A program made the position numbers and the translations under genes. Source: Parastagonospora avenae f. sp. tritici 18332-5 (Eukaryota; Ascomycota; Dothideomycetes; Pleosporales; Phaeosphaeriaceae). From it: DNA of 64,000 bases. Where the stretch lies: the NCBI GenBank assembly GCA_022559985.1, contig JAFJTR010000045.1, forward strand, positions 186,001 through 250,000, in the 5' to 3' direction. Every line of letters begins with the position of its first letter. The stretch's first letter is position 1. Of the stretch, positions 1 to 11,237 are shown one piece after another. The notes beneath the pieces were generated by a model that saw only the letters and a program-made list of their open reading frames with translations, was not told the DNA's origin and made no database searches.

Positions 1-3000
1 ATGGCCGATACTGGGCCAAACACCCCGAACCCTTTTCACAGGCCGACCGCAACGGACTTACATGACCGAAGTTCGGGTAAAGATACTGCTGCTAAACCAT
101 CTCAAACGAACACGCCTGACTATGCCCACAATTCCCCTACAATAGAGTTGAATTCAAAGCCTGTTGTATCTGATGGCCGTCATCGCCGTGATAGATCATC
201 ACCATCGTCATCTTCTGGTACCAATCCGAGCCGTTCATCACGAATTCTTATGACTTCGGGCACGGAAAACGAAATCAGGCTCCGTGCCGATGAGACAATG
301 CCGCTTAGTCTTCAATTCAATGGTGACATGGAGGGTCGCACGTTGCAGCTGGTACCAACCGAGAGCGGAATGACTGACATGGTTATTGGAGACAATGGAT
401 CTCGCAGCAGTCGAACTGTTTATCGAAGCGAAAGGGACAGTGTTGCGAGAAAGAATAAATCCGCCATTGCAGGTCACAGAAGACGCGAAGCCGAAGATGT
501 TTCGGAAAGAAGTAAGAATCTTAGTTCTGCTTCGTCGATGATGTCATTAATGAGTACTATAGGCTCTCGCAGTCCCCGCCTTCGTCGCTCCAAACAGATT
601 GTTGATTATCTTTCGGAAACGGCGTCGCAGAGATCTGATCCCAACGCTTATTACTTAGCAACATCAGCACAGGGCCCAGCAGTGGTACAAACGGCGCGAA
701 CTCGCCGTCAAGCGTCTGCTGCGCATCCCCGGCCGCAAACCTTTGCTGGAGATTCTAGCACTTTCTGGGCCCCGGGAATGCCTCTACTGTCACGCACCTC
801 TGACCAGCGCGGCCCTGCACCGTCCTTCTCCACTTATCAAAACGCACGGCCACAGCAGACCAGTTACTACCCTCCCGTATACTATGCTCAACAACACCAG
901 CCATTCCATGCTCAGCAAGGATCTCCGATTTCTACACGCCCCTCGATAAGTCATGGTCAGCGTGATTCATCTGCTCCTACTGTCACACAAGAAGGTCAAT
1001 TCCAATACTCAGCGAGATCTGGACAGGCCTCAGTACCCAACGCTAGGCCTTTTCCATCCCAGAGGATGCCCTCACAATATGGAGAACAAGATCCCGAGGG
1101 ATCTTCTGAGTCAGAACACTCTGAGGACGAAGAAGATGAACGCGAGGTTCATCAACAACAAGAGCGAGCTACCCGCGCTCTGATACCTCCACCAGAACTC
1201 AGACGGAACGCAAGTCATCGGCGTCCAACTCTTACCCATGAGAAGACAACGCAGGTCGCGGAGCGCCTTGACGCTAATCGCTGCGACAAGCGTAGGCAAT
1301 CTATCACTATACCCGATCGAGCTGTTCCACGTGAACGACTCCGGGAGCGGGAGCGAGTACCTGAATTGACTGCTGGTCCATCACGGCGCCCGTCAGTCAG
1401 CCGTCCGACTTCTCGACCTTCCCTAAGTCGCTCGACTCAATCTGAAAATAGCAGTCGCCTTGTAAGCATCCAGCTCGGTGATAGCGGATATGATCGGTGC
1501 GCATATTACGACCAGGACAGAGATCAAGCTTCTGGGGGTCAATATGATGCCGAGAGGCGACGAGAGAAGCGATGCTCCAATGTGATAATACAGGGGCGCT
1601 ACATGCCAAGTCTCCCGGATAACGATGATGACAGTGAAGAGGAAGACGGGGAAGAAGATGATGCTTGGGCACTCATTGATCCTCAGGAGAATATGGACCT
1701 AATGAGCAAAGTAAAAGAAGACGCGAAGAGCAAACAAAATATGCTCAACGCAGAGGAGTACATTCATGCGACACGTGGTAGCGGTGACCCGTATGCCAAT
1801 CAAATCAACAAGGCCGCTCTGAAGAGGGCCTCCCGTAAGCCTTCGCTGCCTTCAAAATCGAGCGGAAGCAGACCAAACGTCACCAGATTGTTGCCCGCCA
1901 TAGGTAGCGAATACTACCAGGCGAAGGCGGAAGAATACTGTTCGGACGAGAGCGACGGTGGACACGTAATGGCAGACAGCCTCCCGCGCAGATCATCGCC
2001 AACCGCGAAAGCCAATGTCCGTACTAAGCGCTCAAAAGACCTCAATGCAGACAAGGCGCCAGTCCTAGAGAAGATGAGTCCTAATTGCGACCTCCGCAAC
2101 GACGACGAGTATTCTAGCATTATTGCGGCTTCTACGACTCCAGCTAGTCCAAGCGGGAACGGAATGTCTGACTTGGTCATTGGGGTCACTGGATCACGCA
2201 GCAGCAATAGTGCCCGTAATAGGAGAGCCCTTATTGCTGGTCAAGGAAGACGCGATGCCGATGATGTTTCGGAAAGAAGTAATAAGACAGGCAGCAAATT
2301 ACCACAGGCGTCGCTGACAAATACTTTAGGCGCCCGAAGCGCGCGAAGTCGCCGCGATCATCAGCCCGCGAGACATGCCTCGTTAGTTACTAGCACTCAG
2401 ACATCTTTCGAATTATCCCGAAGAGGTCGAACCACACCTTATTACAGTTCGCCTGAAGTGGAGCAGTCGGAGATAGAGGGACTTAGACCCGGGGAGGAAA
2501 ATCGAGCTCGTCTCCAAGAGCAAGCACGGATGGAACATCGACAGCATGTCCAAACTGAAAAGCGAGTCCGTGAAGAGACTGGCGATGCGTCATCGAAGCA
2601 AGTGACAAGCCCGGTAGCTTCAAAGGCAACACCGACGGAAATCAAAGCAAAATTGAGAGACCCAATGATAGCGGATGACAAGGCCGTAGAGACAAGTTGG
2701 GAAGACTCCGACGAGCATGATAGAGATGACACTAAATCTCAGACGCCACGAGCACAGTCGCTGCAGAATAGCGCCTCAGTGCCGACATCGGCTATATGGA
2801 AATCCCGCAATACAGAGGATTTGACCCCTGGAAGCGAACTTCTGGTTAGCAGAGACTCTAGAGAAGTGACTCAGAGTAAGGACAAGAAAGTTGTGATATA
2901 CCCCTTAGACACAACTCTTGATAGCATGGAAGGTATCGTTGATTTACGCAATCTCACGACGCCGTCTCCTCCCAACACATCCTCCATCGGCGAACCAATG

Positions 3001-3969
3001 AGGCACCATGGATTGTTTGCACGTCTGAGAGGGAAGCCACAAGGACTCCCTGCCGCAACGGAAGGGGAGGGGCAGCGAATACGTGGCCGGTCCCGTTCCC
3101 GCAGCACCAGCAAGCGCGTGGGTCCCAAGCACCGCGATAACCAGGTCGCCCAAGTCGGCATTGCCAGTGCTGCGACTGCTGGATTTCTCGAGCGATGTCG
3201 AAGCAAGTCCCGCCAGCGCGATGGCCAACGAAGCCGTAGCCGAGTCCGTGAGGGCGTGCCGATTGCCGCCACTGGCATTACAGGAAACTACATCGACCAA
3301 TCGACGAATTCCAATGACGCGGAACGAAAAGATGGGGAGAACGAGCAGGGCAAAGAGGACGCTGAACTTGAGACGCTGAACATGCTAGTCCAAGGGGTGG
3401 AAGCGTTGGGTAGCAAAGACGTGGGGGACGGCACGGACAAGATAACAAAATCAAACGAAGTGAACTCTCGGAACCAGAAGAACGGCTCGGACAAAGAAGA
3501 TGCAGGCTTGGATACGCTTGACATCCTACTCAAGCGAGTGGAAGCCTTAGGACGAACTGACATGGGAGATCGCACGAGCAAGACAACGGATCCCAATGAC
3601 ACCAAGTCAAAAGATGAAGAGACTGAGCGGAACAAGAACCCTATCGATCTGGACATGCTACCCGTACAGACAGAAACGTCCAAAACACAAACGCAATTCC
3701 GAGCTAGACGGAAACCCATGAAGAGGAAACTCTCCTACATCAACAGTGGAATGATTGGTGGTAGGCAGCGAGGCAGCGAGTTCTCTGTGAAGGAAGAAGG
3801 CGAAGGGTCTGAAGAAGAATATTTCATACACATCACGGATAAAGTGGACAAAGCTCCAGCGTCAGAAAGCGTCACAGTCAACGCATCCGAAGGAGTAGCT
3901 TCGAGCGAGAGCCCCACCAACTTCGACGAAGTAGACGAATTGCTGAAGGAGTGGACGACTGTGTTCTAG
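1..3969 (+). CDS. Long low-complexity Ser/Arg-rich protein, 5' end may be cut
   Basis: A single open frame of 1322 codons starts with ATG at the very first base, so the true start may lie outside the window. I recognise no catalytic domain. The protein is polar and probably disordered: rich in Ser, Arg, Glu and Asp, with acidic runs near residues 365-380 and 540-560 and SR/RS-type clusters near residues 1030-1090. Two internal duplications are visible. A block near residue 124 (MTDMVIGDNGSRSS ... DVSERS) recurs near residue 721 (MSDLVIGVTGSRSS ... DVSERS), both followed by an R-rich stretch. A second pair near residues 1119 and 1166 shares D-L-T-L-x-x-L-x-x-x-VEALG. The frame is uninterrupted over 4 kb, which strongly supports coding. 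A scaffold or nuclear role would be only a guess from composition. Confidence 0.75.
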   Translation: MADTGPNTPNPFHRPTATDLHDRSSGKDTAAKPSQTNTPDYAHNSPTIELNSKPVVSDGRHRRDRSSPSSSSGTNPSRSSRILMTSGTENEIRLRADETMPLSLQFNGDMEGRTLQLVPTESGMTDMVIGDNGSRSSRTVYRSERDSVARKNKSAIAGHRRREAEDVSERSKNLSSASSMMSLMSTIGSRSPRLRRSKQIVDYLSETASQRSDPNAYYLATSAQGPAVVQTARTRRQASAAHPRPQTFAGDSSTFWAPGMPLLSRTSDQRGPAPSFSTYQNARPQQTSYYPPVYYAQQHQPFHAQQGSPISTRPSISHGQRDSSAPTVTQEGQFQYSARSGQASVPNARPFPSQRMPSQYGEQDPEGSSESEHSEDEEDEREVHQQQERATRALIPPPELRRNASHRRPTLTHEKTTQVAERLDANRCDKRRQSITIPDRAVPRERLRERERVPELTAGPSRRPSVSRPTSRPSLSRSTQSENSSRLVSIQLGDSGYDRCAYYDQDRDQASGGQYDAERRREKRCSNVIIQGRYMPSLPDNDDDSEEEDGEEDDAWALIDPQENMDLMSKVKEDAKSKQNMLNAEEYIHATRGSGDPYANQINKAALKRASRKPSLPSKSSGSRPNVTRLLPAIGSEYYQAKAEEYCSDESDGGHVMADSLPRRSSPTAKANVRTKRSKDLNADKAPVLEKMSPNCDLRNDDEYSSIIAASTTPASPSGNGMSDLVIGVTGSRSSNSARNRRALIAGQGRRDADDVSERSNKTGSKLPQASLTNTLGARSARSRRDHQPARHASLVTSTQTSFELSRRGRTTPYYSSPEVEQSEIEGLRPGEENRARLQEQARMEHRQHVQTEKRVREETGDASSKQVTSPVASKATPTEIKAKLRDPMIADDKAVETSWEDSDEHDRDDTKSQTPRAQSLQNSASVPTSAIWKSRNTEDLTPGSELLVSRDSREVTQSKDKKVVIYPLDTTLDSMEGIVDLRNLTTPSPPNTSSIGEPMRHHGLFARLRGKPQGLPAATEGEGQRIRGRSRSRSTSKRVGPKHRDNQVAQVGIASAATAGFLERCRSKSRQRDGQRSRSRVREGVPIAATGITGNYIDQSTNSNDAERKDGENEQGKEDAELETLNMLVQGVEALGSKDVGDGTDKITKSNEVNSRNQKNGSDKEDAGLDTLDILLKRVEALGRTDMGDRTSKTTDPNDTKSKDEETERNKNPIDLDMLPVQTETSKTQTQFRARRKPMKRKLSYINSGMIGGRQRGSEFSVKEEGEGSEEEYFIHITDKVDKAPASESVTVNASEGVASSESPTNFDEVDELLKEWTTVF

Positions 3970-4220
3970 GATTCACGACAAATAATAAATATGTGAAGCA
4001 GCGTGATTTGAAGGACTTGGTGTGTCAGTGAAGGTAGTCCAGAAGTCGTGCCTTCCCCGGAAAAGCATGACCTCGGGCAGGCGCGACTCATGTTTGCAGG
4101 CCCAAGCTCCCTCCCAATGACCCTCCCCCACGCTTCGAGCCTCCACATCCCCGCAAACGTGGAACACGACCAAACTTCCCCATCATGTGCGCTCAGCTGT
4201 CATAACACCCTTCAAACGTC

Positions 4221-5517
4221 ATGTCCTCGCCCTACTCCCCAATTTCGAAGCTGATACCGCGCATTTCGCGGAGACGGACGCGATGCGACGGGCCGAGGCG
4301 TGGCAGCAGTAGACCAAACCGGAGATGGATGAGTAGCACGCAGGATGCGCCAACGAAGAGGCCAAAGACGGCCATTTTCTTTCCTGGTAAAAAACCTCAC
4401 CATTTCAATTTTCTCTAGAGTATAGTAGAAATGCTAATATGTATCAGGCCAGGGCGTCCAGCGTGTAGGAATGTGTACGCCATGGCTCGAAGCCTTCCCA
4501 CGAACCGTCAAGCCCATTCTCGAAGAAATCGATGCGACCCTCAATCTCCCGCTTACCAAGACGATCGAATCCGGTACGAATGCCGAGCTCACACACACCG
4601 AGAACGCGCAGCCAGCCATTATGGCTACGTCGATTATGATTCTGAGGATCATGGAGCAAGAATTCGGCTTCAACACCTCTGAGCGCGTAGACATCACATT
4701 AGGCCACTCCTTGGGCGAATTTGCCGCGCTGGTAGCAGGCGGCTATCTCACCTTCCAAGACGCGCTGAAGATGGTACGGCGGCGCGCGGAAGTCATGAGC
4801 AAATGCAGTGCCGACGCCGTCGAGCAGGAGGGCGGCGAATTTGGCATGGTCGCACTTGTCTGCGAGTCGGAACAACACATGCAATCCCTCGTCACCGGCG
4901 TGCGCGAATTTCTCGAAATCTCTGGCCCGGGGTCAAAAAGTGACTCGGCGGAACATCTCCCGGCCGTGCAACAAGTCGCCATCGCGAACCTCAACTCGAA
5001 GAATCAGATCGTGCTGAGCGGGAGCATATCGCGGATCAACACCCTCTTGACGAATTTGAGACAATTTGGTGGACACGACCCTCGGCATGTGCGGTTGAAG
5101 AGCGACTCGCCGTTTCATAGCCCGCTCATGAAGCCAGCACAGGAGACGATGCATAAGATTCTACACAAGGAGCGGGACGATGGAAGCGATATCATAACAT
5201 GGCCAGGCGTCATGCCGTGTATATCAAACGTCAGCGGGAAACCGTTCCAGGACAAAGAGCAGCTGAAGAACCTGCTCGCACGGAGTTGTGTCGAGACGGT
5301 GCAGTGGTGGAAGAGCGTCAAGTATTTGCACGAGGTGGAGAAGGTCAGGAGATATGTTGGCATTGGACCTGGCAAGGTCGGAAGAAACTTGGTCGGCAAA
5401 GAAGTTGGCATGAAGGGCGCTGTCAAAGGAGGAGGAGTTTGGGGCATCACGAGCCCAAAGGAAATGGAAGAGGTAGTCAGAGCATTAGAGGAGACGGAGA
5501 ACGTCGAGGAGGAATAG
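4221..5517 (+). CDS. MCT1: Malonyl-CoA:ACP transacylase, mitochondrial type (FabD family)
   Basis: Two exons, 4221-4386 and 4448-5517, give about 411 aa. The 61-nt intron has a gctaat branch sequence and ends in cag; splicing restores FFPGQGVQRVGM, the family's N-terminal signature. The nucleophile elbow GHSLGEF (catalytic Ser) and the downstream FHSPLM stretch (catalytic His) are both present. The N-terminus is rich in Arg and Ser and lacks acidic residues, as expected of a mitochondrial presequence. The enzyme moves malonyl from CoA to acyl carrier protein in mitochondrial type II fatty acid synthesis, the pathway that feeds lipoate. It stands alone, not in a polyketide cluster. The start at 4221 is the first ATG giving the targeting peptide and leading directly into the conserved exon. 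Confidence 0.93.
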
Positions 5518-5804
5518 CAAGAGAAGTAGATCTATGAATGATACCCAACCAACTGCAGCGAAGCGAGGATCCAGACACTTCCATGTCGTTCTCCAGCTGG
5601 ATACATTCGTATAGCTGACGTCTATGTCAGGGAGGACTTTTTGGTTGGTGCATTTAATTTGGTTCTTTTTTGGCGAGGATGTTTCATTTGCCGCTACACT
5701 TACCACGCCGTTTTCCTCATCTCATCATTCCTATATTCATATTCCCGATCCATCATCAACACTGCCACTACATCTAATTGACATACCTCTTTACCACCAG
5801 AACG

Positions 5805-6428
5805 ATGATCATATGGACACCAGAACACGGACGAACAACTCAATTATACAATGGCCTTATCCAACCCGGTCTACCTCCACCCTCACCATCCCTTCCAAAC
5901 ATAACTATGAACACAGTCTTCACGCAGCTCAAATGGTCCATCCTCGCCCCTCCCTCCGAAGCACAAATACTCAGTCTCGACATCGACAATAACCCACAAT
6001 GGACACCGCTCACAAATGCCATTGCAGACGAACCAGCAACAACTCCGTCAAATTCTCGTTTGCAGGTCAGACTAGAGCCCTTGCGTAGTTGGGAGCATTG
6101 GCAGCAAATGGGAAAAGAGCCACCGCCGCTGCTCGTCGTTGAAAATACAAACAATTAGGCTGTCTCGGTCAAGCAGTTTGTGCACGCGGTTCATGAGTAT
6201 GCTGTGCCCTTGCGCAGGCTTTTTTGTCGGTGCTGCGATATCTACGGTGAGGAAGAAGAAGGGAATGCGCGTTTTTACTTCAGCGTTGTAGCGGGTGTAC
6301 AGGAAGAAACGACGTGTCCGGAAGTACAGCTGCATGTGATTGAAGACACGGATGAAAATGGAACCGGACTGGAGGCACATTTGCAGTTTATTGAGATGAT
6401 GTACAGGAGGCAACATGTTGATGGGTAG
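5805..6428 (+). pseudogene. Small unknown protein gene interrupted by in-frame TAG
   Basis: The frame starting MIIWTPEHGR runs for about 117 codons and meets TAG at 6156-6158. It then stays open in the same frame for another 90 codons to 6428. The text on both sides reads as one protein: ...LLVVENTNN, stop, AVSVKQFVHAVHEYA, followed by a CRCCDIY motif, an acidic run and a plausible C-terminus (IEMMYRRQHVDG). I found no convincing GT-AG intron that would remove the stop. An ATG 27 bases upstream at 5778 is also in frame. I do not recognise the family. The likely reading is a recent nonsense mutation; stop readthrough or a base-call error are alternatives. Confidence 0.55.
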
Positions 6429-7341
6429 AATTTGGGCTGGCAAGAATGGCAAAAAGATCGGCAAAAACATACAACAGCGCGGGTTTGCCAATGGTCATCC
6501 ACCTGAATACGGACGGGCAGCCCTGTTTTCACAACTCAGCAATTTGTGTAGGCTCAAGGAGATAAGGCGCTGATTTTGCAGTAAGGCGGCACCTAAGCCA
6601 GTGTTTGCAATGCTCCTACCCTGGTCAGGAGTGGGTATTACGCTTTATTAAGCGCCAGTCACAACTTCCGACGAAATGCAGCAAAGAATTCAACTCACGA
6701 AAGGGCAAGACGCGAATATACTGTCAAGATCACCATCTACTTCAAGCTTGAGAAGAGATGCACCAGATGTGCGGAATTCTCTACAAGGATGTGTGCAACT
6801 TTAATGAGACTGGATTCAGAATTGAAGATTGCTGCAAAGTCAAATAATGTCCCCCCCCCCCCCCATACTGACACACCTGTTAATTTGTCTGTTGCTGTTG
6901 ATGACAGCGCTCGTGTCTGCGCGTTTCGTAACCTACCTCGGGGTGACGCTTTGGCTCGAGCTTACTCGTACCCAGCTTGCCCACGCAAATACCTACAACG
7001 CCGGAAGAAGCTTGAGAAATTGCACCGCATTTTGGCGCACCCAGATCAAATATTTTTCCAATACTGATCGATTCTCAGGCTCCAACCACCCAGCCAAGAT
7101 GTACAAGTGAAGGCATGATGCAAGCCCCTGATGCTGTCACAGACCTTCCTGATCCGGGCGAGGCACAGCACCAACATCCCCCATTGATTGGATCTGAGGT
7201 GTGGCTGGGCATGCACTCCTACGGCACGGATTGCGGACCCCAACTCGCCGCAGCCGAGAGTGCTCCAGAGGTCATTCCATACAAATAACGGTGACTTAGG
7301 CTGGCGGTGCGCGACGCTTTCGTGTCTCATTTTATTTCCAG
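6429..7341. other. Intergenic stretch with a poly-C tract
   Basis: No gene recognised. The only conspicuous element is a run of 14 C residues at 6851-6864. A possible 3' splice acceptor (tttatttccag) at about 7332-7342 leaves open that the next gene has an upstream non-coding or short coding exon here. Confidence 0.4.
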
Positions 7342-10186
7342 GTGAAGATGACGGGCAAGAAATATCGCAAACTTAAAGCTGAGACTAAACGGCAGCGTAT
7401 CTTCTTCAACAGCCAAAAGTTCAGCTCTCGATCTCAGAATCTAGTGCCGGAACTTCACCGAGAGAAGTTTTTCACCATCCAGGAATTGGGTCGCACGTTG
7501 TATGATACGTACGCATTTGTGCCTGGGTGTGACTCCCTGGAGCGACCTTGGCAATACGAAAACAAGCGAAAAGCGTCAAGATTGGTTCGAGACGCAACGC
7601 GATGCAGAGAAGCGAACAAAAATGAAGGTGGGTGGCGGTATGAGCTCGAACCCAAGGTTTTCGAGAGGTTCGAGATCGAGGTGACGTGGTTAGTATTTAA
7701 CGACTTGAAAAGTGGTCCACCGCTTTCATTGCTAATGCCTCATAGTAAGACGTGTCGCAAAAGGCTATGGAGATCCGAGATTGAGGTCAATCACGATTTC
7801 GCGAATAGTAGAGCCCCGTCCCTAAGGGAGCGACAAGCTCGGCGAAAGCCCTGCACATGCAACCCATTAACTCGCATGAATGACTGGTACGTCCCGGGGT
7901 CCGACCATGTTACCTCTCCTTTTCCAGTGCTGACTGGTCATAAGTCTAGATCCGGGAACTAGCGAAATATTCTCCAACAGAATCGAAGAATTCGCCGTCG
8001 AAGATGAATCGAAAACTTTCGATAAAAAGCCAGATCGCACATACGGTCTACAAGAAACCAAAAACTTAGGAGCACGCCTTCGTAAAGAATATGCTCATGC
8101 ACCGGGTCTGAGGGGACAGCAGTTGGTCTCAGAGGTTTTCCGAACGAGCACGAATCCCGACAACGGCGGTGTGCCCTTGCATTTTCCGTTCCTGATCCAT
8201 GAGGCGAAGAGTGAGAAAAGTACGAATAGCTTTGAGGAGATAGAGATACAGACGGCACTGCCAATCAAGCGGGCGCTGCACATCCAATCAACACTCAAAG
8301 AAACTCCTGGCAACACAGTGGATGTTCCAGGCGGACCCTTGGTATGGTTCACGGCCAATAGGGGAGAGACATGGCGCGTCTACGCAGGGACGGTCTACGA
8401 GGACGATGGCCGCACAAATTACGTGAGTGAGACGTGCAATCGAGGGTTGATACATTCGATACTAATGTTTCAATAGCTTGTTTCTCATCTTTGGGAAGGA
8501 AGTATAAACAACCATGACGAGGCTCTTCAGCTCATCCTGATCGTTGACTTTATGGTTGATTGGGCCCGCGACGTCTATCGACCAAGCATTCTCATGCAGC
8601 TGAAAGCACTAGGTACTGCCGATACGAGCCGAACAATGTCATTCTCACTCGACACTGATATATATTCGCTTCGCGGCAACATCAATCCTTGGATCGAGGG
8701 CCAAGATTCTGCAGTTGCCCGGATGGAAGAGCCTGAGATAATTGAGATCTCCCGGCACAATTTCGGCGAGTCTTTCGATAACCATTGGAAGCAAATTCAG
8801 ATGCCTTTGGGGATCGTACACAGTGCCAGGAATATTGAGTCTCGTTTCAGAGCACTCTACATATCGCGCGACAATCTTGGAACACTCTTGCATAGCTTCA
8901 ACGACCCAACTGATGAGATTGAGTTTAGCCGGAATCTTTTGACCATTACACCTTTTCGTCTTGAAGCCGAAGATGTTGTAAATTCGATCGAGGATATTTG
9001 GACGGGAAACCCGAGGACAACTCCTCCAAGACCCGCGGGAGGCAAGAAGAATCAAGTTTACGCACAGCTTCGACTTTCTTACTTCATCGATTCTTCTTGG
9101 GGATTAGTCAGGGAGCTGACGCTGCTCGCGATAGAGGAGGACGTAGTCGACAATCTTCGCAAGATATCAAACTGTATTGAACGATACCCGCCACACCGTC
9201 CTGCCTGTTACTGGCCTAAGAGCCGGCTCATCGCAGCAATGCAGACTGTACTGCGCTCGAATTTTCAGGATGACTTCAAAGACTGCCTGCAGCGACGTAC
9301 TTTTGCTTTCACCAATTTGAATGAGCCACCGGGATTTGGGCCACATCATCCCAAGAACCATTCAGTTTTGAGTCCAGATTGGGCAAAAGATGGTCCATCG
9401 TCCAGAGCTTACACTATCGTGCATGCGATCTATGGGATGCATTGCGTGGGCCGTCGCACGCCATCTGAGCCCTTCTTGCGAATTTCTTCTCGCAGCCACC
9501 TTCATTCGCGCACCCGCGTTTCCAATTCCGGTGAAGACTTTTTGATCACGAAGTCGGGATGGGAGATGAGCCTGCTGTATTCCCCCGTCCCTGATAGCGC
9601 TAAGCTTAGAGAGGGAAACAAACAGACGCTCTGCCTTTATGTCCTTCCTAGGAGCAACAAGACCGGTAACGAACAACAGCCGGCCATGCAAGAGATCGCC
9701 TGCGGATTGGCTCAATTCCTTATCCATCGTCGCGTCGTCAGATCCTACCGAGGAGGCGAATCTCCACCAACAGATTCTCCTTGGAAGGACAACGATCTGA
9801 GATACTCGTTCTGGCTAGACATGGGCACTCCCAGGCTAGGTGTCAAGCACGAGGAATTGATTTCCTCTATCATCACTTGGATCCGCGACTTACGGCCAAA
9901 ACCAGGTCTTCTACGGATTACTGACGCATATATGGCAGAATGTGAATTCATGCCAGGAGCCAGGGCTTCGATTGAAGAGTGGATAGCCTCTCTTGACGCC
10001 GAGGTCGGCTTGGAAACCTCCATAGCTGACGAGAGCATGCGAGGAGTAGTGCTCACCGGCATAGCAAAGCGGCCTGTGGCAACTTGCAAACGCCTCGATC
10101 ATTTGAATGCAGGAATCATTAATATGGATGTAGCTGCTCCCACTTCTGTTGCTCCGTTACGGTCGGAGAGCGAATCAGGGGACTGA
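7342..10186 (+). CDS. Fungus-specific large protein with nuclease-like E-x-K signature
   Basis: Proposed exons are 7342-7688, 7746-7886, about 7963-8422 and 8477-10186. The first intron (7689-7745) and the last (8423-8476, with an actaatg branch) are clean. The middle intron has donor 7887 but two candidate acceptors. The one at 7962 keeps the frame (CEIFSNRIEE). The one at 7949 would give the more natural PGTSEIF but shifts to a stop, so a one-base lesion is possible. A CxCxP motif (CTCNPL) precedes a conserved block PDRTYGL ... FPFLIHEAKSEKS, which resembles the D ... E-x-K core of PD-(D/E)xK nucleases; this is inference. Further conserved text is VWFTANRGETWRVYAG and VDFMVDWARDVYRP. I know this as a multi-copy hypothetical family of Pezizomycotina without assigned function. 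The true start could be 7348 or an upstream exon. Confidence 0.7.
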
Positions 10187-11237
10187 GTTTACAAAGATGT
10201 TCGTGCTGATCTGCACATTTTAAGGACTCCTCGAGATAATCGGCACAGCAACATTCCATTTCCCCTGATGTCTGACCTTGTTATCCTGGAAAAGCCCATT
10301 ATTGCGACGTCAGAGCGTGTTCCCATGTTATACTTACGATGAGCAAACGAAGGGCCTGCTAGCTTCACGTACCCGTGGTGGATAGATGATGGGCTGTCTA
10401 TGTCTAGCGGCCTGCTGCAATATAAAAGATGTATCAAAAGTACACATGGAAAACGTGCACAAGTTCTGACTTCGAAGCGCGATTGTTGTGCAGCATTGTA
10501 GACAGGACTAGCTAGGCTGGAGCTGCTGCAGATCGTTATGCACAGCTGCAGCCCTTTAGCATCGCATGTAGTTCTAGATTTAGCTATAATCTTGTGATCA
10601 ATGCTACAGCTTGCCTTTATGCAGAGGCTGGGTATGAAGTAGCAGGGTGCAGGTCCTGATGCGGTCTGCGTAGCTAAAGAGCTATCAGGCTAGAAGTTTG
10701 GAGAGACGAGCCTGTATAGAAGTGATAGAGTCGTTAACAAGGAGCTGGGCACAATGTTATATATTAGGATAAATATTCGTAAGAGGCGCAGTAGTAAACA
10801 AAAGAGCACAATTTCGCGAATCCCGATTCCCGTAACGCCCAACAATCGACTAAACTTCGTACGGCTGAGCGGACGGGAAGCCTTTCATTCAACGCCCTGT
10901 GATTGTATGTAAAAGAATGGAAAGTGTGTGTGAAATATATCGCTGGTGAAAAAGCGACCTAGGACGACTGAGCGGCGCTAGTGAAGTACAAGATCTGACG
11001 ATATATATCGCTGAGCCAAATAGTCTACTATTACATAGGAAGTAGCTGTTCGAAGGCGATCATGGAAACGTCCGGCGCTAGCTGAATTTTCGCTGGCAGC
11101 GAATTGACATACACAGCCAAGCGTCACATTCTGGGCGGCTAGGAGAGGACAGAAAGAAAACGCGGCTCTTTAAGATTTAGTCGCATGCCTCCATGCTATT
11201 GAACAAATAGCACTTATATACAGTTCATACATGCATG
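10187..11237. other. Intergenic, AT-richer, no gene seen
   Basis: The kilobase between two converging genes has many stops in all frames. I recognise no coding, RNA or transposon sequence. Short near-repeats of the type atatatcgctg occur near 10935 and 11000 but do not form a recognisable element. Confidence 0.4.

Noticed and set aside
6851..6864. Poly-C run as a functional element
   Set aside because: A simple mononucleotide run with no neighbouring structure; most likely slippage or an assembly-prone tract.
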